Below, piece after piece: positions 41,626-49,192 of a stretch of 53,192 bases of DNA; position 1 is the first letter of the stretch; every line of letters starts with the position of its first letter. Below the pieces are notes generated by a model. That model was not told the origin of the DNA. It saw nothing but the letters and a program-made list of their open reading frames with translations, and searched no databases. A program made the position numbers and the translations under genes. Origin of the DNA: JBGFRR01 sp041695045 (GTDB lineage: Bacteria; Bacteroidota; Ignavibacteria; UBA10030); contig JBGFRR010000094.1 in assembly GCA_041695045.1 (NCBI GenBank), positions 1 to 53,192 of the forward strand. Reading direction: 5' to 3'.

Positions 41626-41651
41626 AAACCCCGACCGGAGGATCGGGGTTT
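41626..41651 (-). terminator. Rho-independent terminator after the lipoprotein gene
   Basis: AAACCCCGA and TCGGGGTTT pair, followed on the minus strand by GCTTTTTC. It lies between the lipoprotein stop and the TonB receptor start. Confidence 0.75.
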
Positions 41652-41695
41652 GATGTACACTCTCGTGCCTACCATCGCAAACGACTTTGAGCACG

Positions 41696-42481
41696 TTAGA
41701 AGTTTTTGGATTTGAACTCTCGAAAGAAGCCGCGAGTCTCGCCGTCTGCATTGAAAATGAACCTGACAATCCCAACATTTGGTTGTAACCAGATGGTTGC
41801 AGTTTCGGCTTGGACAGAAGGGGTAGCAGCGCCGCCAAGATAGATCTTGCGTTGTGCTTTGATTCGGTACGGGTTGAACGATTGACCGGCGAGTGTCAGT
41901 TGTTCTCGTCCTTCAATCTTTGCGACGATTTGGAGGCGTACTGGTCCCGCCGCGCCCGTGTAGGATTGATCAAACCCCGTGTACTCTACGCCAACGCCTG
42001 CATCCTGCTTCACGAGAAGAATCCATTGTAGCGAGTCCGTCCGGGCAATGCCAAAGGAGCGGTAGAATCTCCCGATGTTTGTGAGGAAGCTGAAATTGCC
42101 GGAGCCGGTAGGTGCCGGACGCTGGATGAAGAACGAACCGACAACCCACGTCGTCGGGGGGGTCGCGACGCCAGTCGGTACACGCTGCGAGTCTGAGATG
42201 ACATGGGCAACTCCAAACGGCGTTGTGGCTCCCGTCGCGACCACCGTCATGCGCGCTTCGTACACAGCTCCTGTTGCTTCAATGTTCGCATCGGTCCTCG
42301 CGTCGCGGAGGAAGCCGCCGAAGGTCAGTTTCCGTCCAACAATGAGAGGAAACAAATCTTCAGTAATCGGTTGGACAGTTTCGGGTTCTGTCGCTTTCTT
42401 CTCACAGCCCGTCGATGAGAACATCAGTACCGCGACGACTGTCGTCAGCACGAGGAAGAAGAAAAACTTCAACTTGTTCAT
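41696..42481 (-). CDS. Putative lipoprotein, unknown function
   Basis: Protein of 261 aa starting MNKLKFFFFLVLTTVVAV. The lipobox is SSTGC (Cys26), followed by EKKATEPETVQPITE, so it is probably anchored in a membrane. The mature part is beta-rich (LFPLIVGRKLTFGGFLRDAR, YRIKAQRKIYLGGAA, IWLQPNVGIVRFIF), a pattern seen in many Bacteroidota lipoproteins with a jelly-roll fold. The start is at 42481 because AGGAGG lies 7 bases upstream on the minus strand; the longer frame adds unrelated residues. The terminator at 41626 follows. I do not recognise the family. Confidence 0.8.
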   Translation of the reverse strand: MNKLKFFFFLVLTTVVAVLMFSSTGCEKKATEPETVQPITEDLFPLIVGRKLTFGGFLRDARTDANIEATGAVYEARMTVVATGATTPFGVAHVISDSQRVPTGVATPPTTWVVGSFFIQRPAPTGSGNFSFLTNIGRFYRSFGIARTDSLQWILLVKQDAGVGVEYTGFDQSYTGAAGPVRLQIVAKIEGREQLTLAGQSFNPYRIKAQRKIYLGGAATPSVQAETATIWLQPNVGIVRFIFNADGETRGFFREFKSKNF

Positions 42482-42661
42482 ACGGCCTCCTGTAAAGGAT
42501 GTGAATTTCGATGGGACAAGTTTAGGAAAAGGAAATATGAGAAGCAAGCCGGAAGCGCCCACGAGTTTACACCCGCGAGTTTACCTGCTTCACCTGAGTG
42601 GGAAACGCCCGGAAACTTCGAAGACAGGTTTCTACATACCGTATATCCAGTGCGCCGGTCA

Positions 42662-43585
42662 TTATAATGCAAGTTTTGCGATATTGGCCTGAACGTCGGC
42701 AGCCGAGCGGTTTAACGCCTCCTGCTCTTCGGGTGTTAACGTAATCTGGATGATCTCCTCGAGACCGTTCTTCCCCAATTTCACCGGCACGCCAATAAAC
42801 ACATCCTTCAAGTTGTACTCCCCTTGCAGCCAGACAGAGCAGGGAAGGATGCGTTTCTTATCTTTCACGATCGACTCGATCATCTCAACAGCGCCGGCAG
42901 ATGGAGCGTAGTACGCGCTTCCCGTTTTCAGGTAGTTCACGATCTCAATCCCCCCATCCCGCGTACGCTTGACGAGTCGATCGATTGTTTCCTTGTCCAT
43001 CAAATCGGGAAGAGGAATGCCGGCAACAGTGGAATAACGGGGAAGCGGCACCATGGAATCGCCGTGGCCGCCAAGAACGAATGCAGAGACATCCCTGACC
43101 GATACGTTCAGCTCCAGAGCGATAAACGCGCGGAAGCGCGCGGAATCCAGCACGCCCGCCATGCCAATCACACGATGGCGCTCAAAGCCGCTGACCTTCA
43201 TGGCGACATAGGACATGACATCGAGCGGGTTCGAGACCATGACGATAATCGCTTGAGGCGATTTCGCAATGGCCTGCTCCGTGCACGTCTTGACGATGTT
43301 TGCATTCGTCGTCTGCAGGTCGTCGCGGCTCATGCCCGGTTTGCGCGCGATGCCGGCCGTGATCAGAATGATATCGGAGCCGGCAGCGGGTTCGTAGGAG
43401 TTGGTGCCGATAACTTTTGAATCGAACCCCTCCACGGGAGCCGACTCATACATGTCCAGTCCCTTCCCCTGCGGCAGTCCTTCGACGACATCGACAAGAA
43501 TGACTTCGTTGGCTAATTCTTTTTCAGCGATTCGCTGAGCGGCAGTAGCGCCGACATTCCCGGCGCCGATGACTGTAATCTTCAT
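42662..43585 (-). CDS. mdh: Malate dehydrogenase, LDH-like NAD type
   Basis: TCA-cycle enzyme (307 aa) that interconverts malate and oxaloacetate. The NAD-binding motif is MKITVIGAGNVGATAA, with an acidic residue in ILVDVVEG (Asp32) indicating NAD preference. The substrate loop ARKPGMSRDDL has the Arg that distinguishes malate from lactate dehydrogenase. MVSNPLDVMSYVA follows, then the catalytic GGHGDSMVPLPRYS. The start at 43585 gives the canonical N-terminus; the longer frame adds 22 residues with no family match. Its promoter region to 43651 shows nothing distinctive. Confidence 0.95.
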   Translation of the reverse strand: MKITVIGAGNVGATAAQRIAEKELANEVILVDVVEGLPQGKGLDMYESAPVEGFDSKVIGTNSYEPAAGSDIILITAGIARKPGMSRDDLQTTNANIVKTCTEQAIAKSPQAIIVMVSNPLDVMSYVAMKVSGFERHRVIGMAGVLDSARFRAFIALELNVSVRDVSAFVLGGHGDSMVPLPRYSTVAGIPLPDLMDKETIDRLVKRTRDGGIEIVNYLKTGSAYYAPSAGAVEMIESIVKDKKRILPCSVWLQGEYNLKDVFIGVPVKLGKNGLEEIIQITLTPEEQEALNRSAADVQANIAKLAL

Positions 43586-43724
43586 AGGAATCTCCGTCGG
43601 AATGGTTCTGCTAGAATGGACAGGCAGGAAGCGTGATGCACCGTCCGACACATGGCAGAACGGTTATGCGATATGAGGCGATGTGGAATAAAAAAGTCCG
43701 CCGAAGCGAACTGGAAGGAAACCG

Positions 43725-43982
43725 TTAGGAAGCGATGAGAATGCTGACCCGTTGCTTCGTCTTGCCGACGCGCTCAAATTTTACCACTCCATTGACGAGA
43801 GCGAACAACGTGTCGTCTTTGCCAATACCGACGTTGATGCCCGGGTGAACCTTCGTGCCGCGCTGGCGCACAAGGATGCTTCCCGCACTGACCAACTGAC
43901 CGCCGAAAGCCTTCACACCAAGCCGTTTCGATTGGCTGTCGCGTCCATTTTTCGTACTACCACCAGCTTTTTTATGAGCCAT
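43725..43982 (-). CDS. rpmA: Ribosomal protein L27
   Basis: Large-subunit protein of 85 aa whose N-terminus reaches the peptidyl-transferase centre. It starts MAHKKAGGSTKNGRDSQSKR and contains GVKAFGGQLVSAGSILVRQR and GTKVHPGINVGIGKDDTLFA. There is no N-terminal extension of the type cleaved by the Prp protease in Firmicutes. It is downstream of rplU, and a 34-aa reading frame lies between the two. Confidence 0.98.
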   Translation of the reverse strand: MAHKKAGGSTKNGRDSQSKRLGVKAFGGQLVSAGSILVRQRGTKVHPGINVGIGKDDTLFALVNGVVKFERVGKTKQRVSILIAS

Positions 43983-44008
43983 TGCTAACCTCCATGTATC
44001 TTGCTCTG

Positions 44009-44113
44009 TTACTTTGCAGCTTTTTTGTTACGCTTTTCTTCGATCTTGGCGATCACAAGGATAACCAACGACACAATCACCCAAAAGAGTCCGCTGACTA
44101 AATACCAATCCAT
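44009..44113 (-). CDS. 34-aa single-helix membrane microprotein between rplU and rpmA
   Basis: A short frame on the minus strand encodes MDWYLVSGLFWVIVSLVILV, then IAKIEEKRNKKAAK and a stop. One hydrophobic helix (about 4-22) is followed by a basic tail, so it would sit in the membrane with Lys and Arg on the cytoplasmic side. It fits exactly between rplU (stop 23 bases upstream) and rpmA (start 26 bases downstream), in the same direction. That placement and the coherent protein pattern argue for a real gene. The ribosome-binding site is weak (GAAG). I recognise no family. Confidence 0.65.
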   Translation of the reverse strand: MDWYLVSGLFWVIVSLVILVIAKIEEKRNKKAAK

Positions 44114-44136
44114 GCGCTTCGCAGTGAACACGGGAG

Positions 44137-44445
44137 TCAACTGAGCTTTATAATCTCAACCTCGGTGTATTGCTGCCGATGTCCACGGCGTACTTTGAAC
44201 CCCTTGCGTCGTTTCTTTTTGAACACGACCACCTTCTCGTTTTTCACGTGCTGAAGGACCTTTCCTTCCACACTTGCGCCTGCAACATACGGCGCTCCAA
44301 CGGTCGTCTTCTTTTCATCCCCAACGAGCAGAACCTTCTCGAAACTCACCTTCGAGCCGACCTTTTCACGGAGCTTGGGGACAAGGATTTTCTCTGACTT
44401 CGATACCGTAAACTGCTGACCGGCAATTTCAACCACTGCGTACAT
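44137..44445 (-). CDS. rplU: Ribosomal protein L21
   Basis: Large-subunit protein (102 aa) that binds 23S rRNA. It starts MYAVVEIAGQQFTVSKSEKI, followed by FEKVLLVGDEKKTTVGAPYV and the typical basic tail KVVVFKKKRRKGFKVRRGHR. ATG 44445 has AGGG six bases upstream; the longer frame adds ten non-conserved residues. It is the first gene of the rplU, microprotein, rpmA cluster. Confidence 0.97.
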   Translation of the reverse strand: MYAVVEIAGQQFTVSKSEKILVPKLREKVGSKVSFEKVLLVGDEKKTTVGAPYVAGASVEGKVLQHVKNEKVVVFKKKRRKGFKVRRGHRQQYTEVEIIKLS

Positions 44446-44490
44446 TGAATCCCTCGTCGTTGATACGTTCTTCACTTCAAAAACGGTTAT

Positions 44491-44519
44491 AATCTACCGA
44501 AAAAGTGAGAGAAAGTCAA
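44491..44519 (-). promoter_or_regulatory. Probable promoter of the rplU-rpmA operon
   Basis: On the minus strand, TTGACT (44519-44514) is followed after exactly 17 bases by TAGATT (44496-44491), about 46 bases before the rplU start codon. It matches five of six and four of six positions of the primary-sigma consensus. Confidence 0.45.
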
Positions 44520-44732
44520 CGAAGAATTCTCATCAGGTTGACGAGCACTCAGCGCATAATCACATAGCTGAGAAGAAAGGAGATAACCACAGATGCACAG
44601 ATTGTGGGAATGAGATGATGAGCGACGGCTGCGAATCTGTTATGGTGAAGAGGTATTCAGAGTGGCGTCAGAAGGTGCCTCCTGACGCTAATCGTCGCAA
44701 CCGTTCAAAAAATCATGCCATAAACTGAAAGC

Positions 44733-44897
44733 TTGACATTAACAAACCAACGGTCTTTATTCACTTTTCAACCGGACAGTAGTGGAGGATAATAATCTAT
44801 GAATCCCTGCCTGCGGCAGGCGGGTGTGGTTTGTTGTCCATCGTACATCCACTCGAGACATGGACGAAAAGTTTATATTTCTTCACCTCGAATTTGA
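44733..44897 (+). other. Promoter, ribosome-binding site and 32-codon frame; probable gene remnant
   Basis: TTGACA (44733), 17 bases, TTTATT (44756), then GGAGGA and ATG 44799 make a complete start region. The frame (MNPCLRQAGVVCC and so on, stop at 44895-44897) runs straight into the palindrome CCCTGCCTGCGGCAGGCGGG (44804-44823). The rest is not protein-like. The parsimonious reading is a former gene start interrupted by a palindrome. The rest of 44520-44732 holds an AACCACAGAT repeat arm near 44584 and no gene. Confidence 0.4.
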
Positions 44898-44900
44898 TTC

Positions 44901-44982
44901 AACCCGTGAGATAGTGAAACTTATCTCACGGGTTCAATTTCCAAGCATTCCGTCCCGATGAACTTTTTGTTCATCGGGACGG
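44901..44982 (-). terminator. Two tandem strong hairpins after the metal ATPase gene
   Basis: AACCCGTGAGATA with TATCTCACGGGTT, and CCGTCCCGATGAAC with GTTCATCGGGACGG across a 5-base T loop, lie downstream of the ATPase stop on the minus strand. Neither has a good U-tract, so they may be terminators of the efflux operon or dispersed palindromes. Confidence 0.45.
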
Positions 44983-45034
44983 GCCTTCAGCGGAGTGGTA
45001 ACAGGGGTTCTCGTCCACGTCTCTCGATACCTTG

Positions 45035-47161
45035 TCATGCCTCGCCGTTTGTACGCAAGAGGCGTAGTCCATTTAGAATCACTACTAAAGTGGCGCCATC
45101 GTCTGCGAGAACGGCGAGCCAGAGACTCGTCATGCCGAACAGTGCAAGTACCAGAAACACAGCCTTGGTTGCAAGCGCGATGGCGACATTTTGCTTGACG
45201 ATGCGTATGGTTTGCTTCCCAAGTTTGATCGCGTATGGGACCTTGGCTAATTCATCCGACATCAGGACGACATCTGCGCTCTCCAGCGAGGTGTCAGAGC
45301 CGATGCCTCCCATGGCAATCCCGACGGTCGCTTCTGCCAAGGCCGGAGCGTCGTTGACACCGTCGCCCACCATAGCAACGTTTCCGTATCGGTTCTTCAG
45401 CGCACGCACAACGTGAACTTTGTCATCAGGCAGCAACTCCGCCCGGTGTTCGGCAATGTGAATCTGTTCGGAGATCGTTCTTGCAGTTGCCGCGCTGTCG
45501 CCCGTGAGCATCACCACATGCTCAACACCCGCTCCCTTGAGCGATGCAACCAATGACCGCCCCTCCTCCCGAACGCGGTCTGCAACCGCCAGCGCACCAA
45601 GAACCGTGTGCTGGGAGGCGAGCAGCACAACGGTTTTCCCCTGCGTTTCGAGCGCTTGGATGCGCCGCTCGACCTCAGGCGAGCAAACGCCGAGTTCCTC
45701 GATGAGCTGATGGTTTCCTACAATGAAGGACGAGCCTTCAATCGAAGCCCGGACACCCTTGCCCGGAATTGCCTCGAACGAATCGACCCTCATCGCGAGC
45801 GGATCGATTCCCGCTTCTTTGGCCTTTTTCATGAATGCTTCTGCCAAGCGGTGTTCGGATTGAACTTCTGCGACCGAGACGATTCGCAGTATCCCTTCGA
45901 TGGGCATTCCGTTGAACGATTCGATGTCTGTAACGACCGGCTTACCTTCCGTCAAGGTTCCCGTCTTGTCCAACGCGATGGCACGGATGCGTGCGAGGTC
46001 CTCAAAGTACCGGCCGCCTTTGAGCAGAATGCCCCGCCGCGCGGCGTGCGTCATGGCGCTGAGAATTGTCACCGGTGTCGAGATGACGAGCGCGCACGGA
46101 CACGCGATGACAAGCAAAACAAGCGCACGGTAGAACCATTCACGAAATTCTTCTTGTAGCAGGAGGGGCGGAATCACTGCAACGATGATTGCAAGGAGGA
46201 ACACCGCTGGGGTGTAGTATCGCGCAAATTGCTCGATGAACGTCTGCGTCGGTGCTCGACGTTGCTGCGCTTCTTCGACAAGCCGGATGATATGTGCAAG
46301 GGTAGAGTCGCTCGCCTGCTTCGTTACGCGCACCTCTAACGCTCCCCGTTGATTGAACGTTCCTGCATACACACCGTCGCCGGTTAGCTTGAAAACGGGA
46401 AGCGATTCGCCTGTAATGGTCGATTGATCGACGTACGATTGTCCGGCCGCGACCTCGCCATCCAGCGGAATGCGCTCGCCCGGCCGAACGAGGATGATTT
46501 CACCAACACGAACGTCGTCGACGGCAGCTTCCACCTCGCGGCCGTTTCGCTTCACGCTCGCGCGGGTAGGGGAGAGCTTCATCAATGACTGGATCGCGCG
46601 ACGACTTCGGTCAATGCTGAGTGATTCAAGAAGCAAGGAGAGCGCGAACAGGAAAATGACTGCCGCCCCTTCTGCATATTCCCCAATCGCAACTGCGCCG
46701 ACCGCTGCAACCGTCATCAGGGTATGTATATCGAGCGAGAGGTTCTTTGCAGCTTTGTATCCTTTCATGGCAATCAGCCATCCTCCCGATACGATCGAAA
46801 GCAGGAAGCATGTTCGGGAGAACAGAGGATCGAAGCCGAGCAGCGTCCCGAGACCGCCGGCGATCAAAAATCCGCCCGAGAATATCGTTGAGTAAAGCTG
46901 GCGTGGAGGAGTTTGTCGCGGAACGCGCTTGCCTGATTCGCGCTGGATGGTGCCCGGAAGTCCGATGTCCTTCAGTGCGGTAAGGAGCTTGTCGTCTGAA
47001 CACGCGTGGCGGACGACGAGCGTGTGGGAAACGATGTTGAATTTCAGGTCGAGAACACCGTCGAGCGAACGAAGCTTCTTGCGGATGAGTTGTTCCTCAG
47101 TTGCACAGCACAAGCCGTCGACGATGATGGCGGTTTCTTGGGGTTGCTGCAGGGATTTCAT
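45035..47161 (-). CDS. P1B-type heavy-metal transporting ATPase (Zn/Cd/Pb type)
   Basis: Inner-membrane metal efflux pump of 708 aa. The N-terminal metal-binding domain has GLCCATEEQLIRKKL, similar to the DCxxEE sites of ZntA/CadA. Then come eight helices, the actuator motif TGESLP, the transmembrane site CPCALVIST, the phosphorylation loop DKTGTLTEGKP, TGDS and the hinge MVGDGVNDAPALAEATVGIA. The ATP-binding HP motif, normally SEHPL, reads SEHRL here. The gene ends four bases after the regulator on the same strand. The regulator type and the N-terminal motif favour zinc, cadmium or lead over copper. Confidence 0.93.
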   Translation of the reverse strand: MKSLQQPQETAIIVDGLCCATEEQLIRKKLRSLDGVLDLKFNIVSHTLVVRHACSDDKLLTALKDIGLPGTIQRESGKRVPRQTPPRQLYSTIFSGGFLIAGGLGTLLGFDPLFSRTCFLLSIVSGGWLIAMKGYKAAKNLSLDIHTLMTVAAVGAVAIGEYAEGAAVIFLFALSLLLESLSIDRSRRAIQSLMKLSPTRASVKRNGREVEAAVDDVRVGEIILVRPGERIPLDGEVAAGQSYVDQSTITGESLPVFKLTGDGVYAGTFNQRGALEVRVTKQASDSTLAHIIRLVEEAQQRRAPTQTFIEQFARYYTPAVFLLAIIVAVIPPLLLQEEFREWFYRALVLLVIACPCALVISTPVTILSAMTHAARRGILLKGGRYFEDLARIRAIALDKTGTLTEGKPVVTDIESFNGMPIEGILRIVSVAEVQSEHRLAEAFMKKAKEAGIDPLAMRVDSFEAIPGKGVRASIEGSSFIVGNHQLIEELGVCSPEVERRIQALETQGKTVVLLASQHTVLGALAVADRVREEGRSLVASLKGAGVEHVVMLTGDSAATARTISEQIHIAEHRAELLPDDKVHVVRALKNRYGNVAMVGDGVNDAPALAEATVGIAMGGIGSDTSLESADVVLMSDELAKVPYAIKLGKQTIRIVKQNVAIALATKAVFLVLALFGMTSLWLAVLADDGATLVVILNGLRLLRTNGEA

Positions 47162-47163
47162 AC

Positions 47164-47496
47164 TTATTCGGAAACGTGTCGTGTTGCGATGCGGATCAGG
47201 TCCTCAATGTGCTCATCGTCCAGCGAGTAGAAGACCATCTTGCCGTCTTTGTGATATTTGACGAGTCTCAAGGTCTTCAGCATACGGAGCTGATGTGAGA
47301 CGGCAGACTCGGTAACGCCGAGAAGCTCCGCGATATCATACACGCAGAGCTCCTCTTTGGCAAGCGCCAGGACGATTTTGAGCCGCGTGGGGTCGCTGAG
47401 GACTTTGAACGTCTCGCTCAACGAAAGAATCGTCTCGTCCTTGACGAGGGCTTTCTTGGCAGAGCGAATCTTTTCTTGGTGAACGTGTTTGGCCAT
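47164..47496 (-). CDS. ArsR/SmtB-family metal-sensing repressor
   Basis: Winged-helix repressor of 110 aa, two bases upstream of the metal ATPase gene. It shows LSETFKVLSDPTRLKIVLAL, the ELCVYDIAELL segment (only one Cys of the CadC-type ELCVCD), the recognition helix TESAVSHQLRMLKTLRLV and the wing HKDGKMVFYSL. The C-terminal helix DDEHIEDLIRIATRHVSE has the Asp, His, His, Glu spacing of the alpha-5 zinc/cobalt site in SmtB, ZiaR and CzrA. It therefore probably senses zinc-like ions and represses its own operon through the operator at 47519-47532. Confidence 0.92.
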   Translation of the reverse strand: MAKHVHQEKIRSAKKALVKDETILSLSETFKVLSDPTRLKIVLALAKEELCVYDIAELLGVTESAVSHQLRMLKTLRLVKYHKDGKMVFYSLDDEHIEDLIRIATRHVSE

Positions 47497-47518
47497 GCTG
47501 GATGTCCGTATGAACGAT

Positions 47519-47532
47519 TGAGCAGTTGTTCA
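47519..47532. promoter_or_regulatory. Candidate ArsR/SmtB operator
   Basis: TGAGCA-GT-TGTTCA, one mismatch from the SmtB-type TGAACA-N2-TGTTCA, lies 22 bases upstream of the repressor start codon. A further TGAAC/GTTCA pair surrounds it. Confidence 0.6.
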
Positions 47533-47648
47533 GGTATTAAAGATAGGAGAAAAAAGGAAGATGTCAAGCCGGTGGGTGAGAGTCGCATGGAGGCAGGCTG
47601 GTCAGTCTGGAGTTTGTCAGGGAGGCGTACAGCCGTTTCTAGAAGCTC

Positions 47649-47741
47649 GGCCGAAAAGCTAAACCACTAAGACCCGAAGTCACAAAGTTTCACAAAATCC
47701 TTAGTGTACCTTTGGGTCGTAGTGGCTTCGTGGTGAAAAAA
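47649..47741. repeat. Dispersed CACAAAG element, copy 3 (short form)
   Basis: It starts GGCCGAAAAGCTAAACCACT and contains GTCACAAAGTTTCACAAAAT and GTGGCTTCGTGGTGAAA. Compared with copies 1 and 2 it lacks the inner CGCCTGCGTGCC palindrome, and its right end is degraded. Confidence 0.6.
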
Positions 47742-47870
47742 GAAGTTTTGTTCAACTCGGACGCTCCTGCGTCACTGATACAACGCTAAGCCTCTGGGGA
47801 ATCATCTGGCCCTGTCGGCCTCTAACCTGGGGAATTGTGGTGGCCCTTGACAGTCTCATGCCAATTCGTT

Positions 47871-47985
47871 CCCACGCGGAGCGTGGGAACGAGGATAAAA
47901 AATTGAGTTCTTTTTGAAACCCATTCGCGCCAATTCGCGTGGATTGGCGGTTCCCCTTTTTCAACGTATTTCTGGGACGCGACAC
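47871..47985. repeat. GTTCCCACGC palindrome joined to copy 2 of the GTGTCGCG element
   Basis: 47871-47893 is a short palindrome (GTTCCCACGC and GCGTGGGAAC). 47895-47985 matches, inverted, the left arm of the element at 5911-6058 (ending GGGACGCGACAC). The opposite arm is missing. The stretch 47497-48000 contains no gene apart from these repeats. Confidence 0.7.
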
Positions 47986-48000
47986 TATGACGAGGCGGAA

Positions 48001-48954
48001 TCAGTCAATGGGTTTGAGGTTGGCGACGATTTCTTCCCGACGATCCTCGAGAAAAGGAGGAAGAGCGATATTCTGGCCGAGCGTCGCAACGTCTTCGTCC
48101 ACAGCAAAGCCGGGACCGTCTGTAGCAATCTCGAAGAGAATGCCGTTCGGCTCGCGAACATACAAGCTGCGAAAATAATAGCGGTCGATCTCTCCACTGT
48201 TGGGAATGCCGAAGGAGTTCAAGCGCTCCGTCCAGGCATGATATTCATCTTCATTCGGAGTGCGGAAGGCGACATGGTGCACGCCTCCCGCCCCCTGACG
48301 CGCGGGAGGAAGCTTTGGCTCAATCGCCACATGCAGCTCGGCGTTCGGCCCTCCTTCACCCATGTGATACACTCGGATGACCGGCTCCTGTGCACCTTTC
48401 GGCGTGTACTCTCGCACCGCTTCCATGTTCATCACCCGTGTAAGGAGCAAGTCGGTGTTGAAAATTTCGGGAACGCTGATGACGATTGGGCCAAGACCAC
48501 GAATCTGCCGTTCGGTTGGAACAGGACTTTTCTCCCACGGCTCCGGCTTCTCGCCTGCGCCGCGGTCGTCAATCAGCGTGAGTCGCTGGCCTTCGGGGTC
48601 TTCAAAGTCGAGAACGACGCGGCCATCACGTTCTTCCGGCTCTTTGGCGCGTACCCCATGCTCGTGGAGATATTCCTTCCACCACTCGATGTTGTTCTCT
48701 CCGGCCACACGGAGATACGTGCGGATGATACTATGCGTTCCCCGACGCTCGCGCGGCATCTCCCAATCGAAGAACGTCAGGTCGGTTCCCGGTGTACCGA
48801 CGGCGTCGGCATAAAACAGATGATACGCACTCACGTCATCCTGATTGACGCTGCGCTTCACTAACCGCATGCCCATCACCGTGGTGTAGAAGCGATAGTT
48901 CTCTCGGATGTTGGCCGAGATGGCGGTGAGATGATGGATGCCTTGGAGTTGCAT
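48001..48954 (-). CDS. VOC-family ring-cleaving dioxygenase-like protein
   Basis: Cytoplasmic glyoxalase-fold protein of 317 aa, similar to the MhqO/MhqA-type ring-cleaving dioxygenases. The first VOC half begins MQLQGIHHLTAISANIRENY (metal His of HHLT), with TFFDWE and the RLTLIDD strand. The second half has GVHHVAFRT and LYVREPNGILFEIATDGPGF with the metal Glu. The start at 48954 gives the family length; the longer frame (to 48999) adds 15 unrelated residues. Members act on hydroquinones or other aromatics. The exact substrate is not visible. Confidence 0.88.
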   Translation of the reverse strand: MQLQGIHHLTAISANIRENYRFYTTVMGMRLVKRSVNQDDVSAYHLFYADAVGTPGTDLTFFDWEMPRERRGTHSIIRTYLRVAGENNIEWWKEYLHEHGVRAKEPEERDGRVVLDFEDPEGQRLTLIDDRGAGEKPEPWEKSPVPTERQIRGLGPIVISVPEIFNTDLLLTRVMNMEAVREYTPKGAQEPVIRVYHMGEGGPNAELHVAIEPKLPPARQGAGGVHHVAFRTPNEDEYHAWTERLNSFGIPNSGEIDRYYFRSLYVREPNGILFEIATDGPGFAVDEDVATLGQNIALPPFLEDRREEIVANLKPID

Positions 48955-49192
48955 GGCATGAAGCCTTTGGTGACGACCTGTCCGCGGATTGAGAGTCATA
49001 GCGAGGCAGGCGGGTCAGTCTGATCGCCCTCCACCTGTGAACCAACGACCACGGATTCACGGATTGCAATGTACCGACGATGGGTGAATCCTTCTTCACA
49101 GTGTTGGAGTGTATGAGTTCATTGCAAGATAGCAACTCTCGTTCCAATAGCAAGCGAGAAGCTACTCGTGCATTTGCACGTGTCTCATCGCC

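Noticed and set aside
47914..48864. 316-codon plus-strand frame opposite the VOC dioxygenase gene
   Set aside because: It starts inside a dispersed repeat and runs antisense to a protein with clear VOC motifs. It has no ribosome-binding site.
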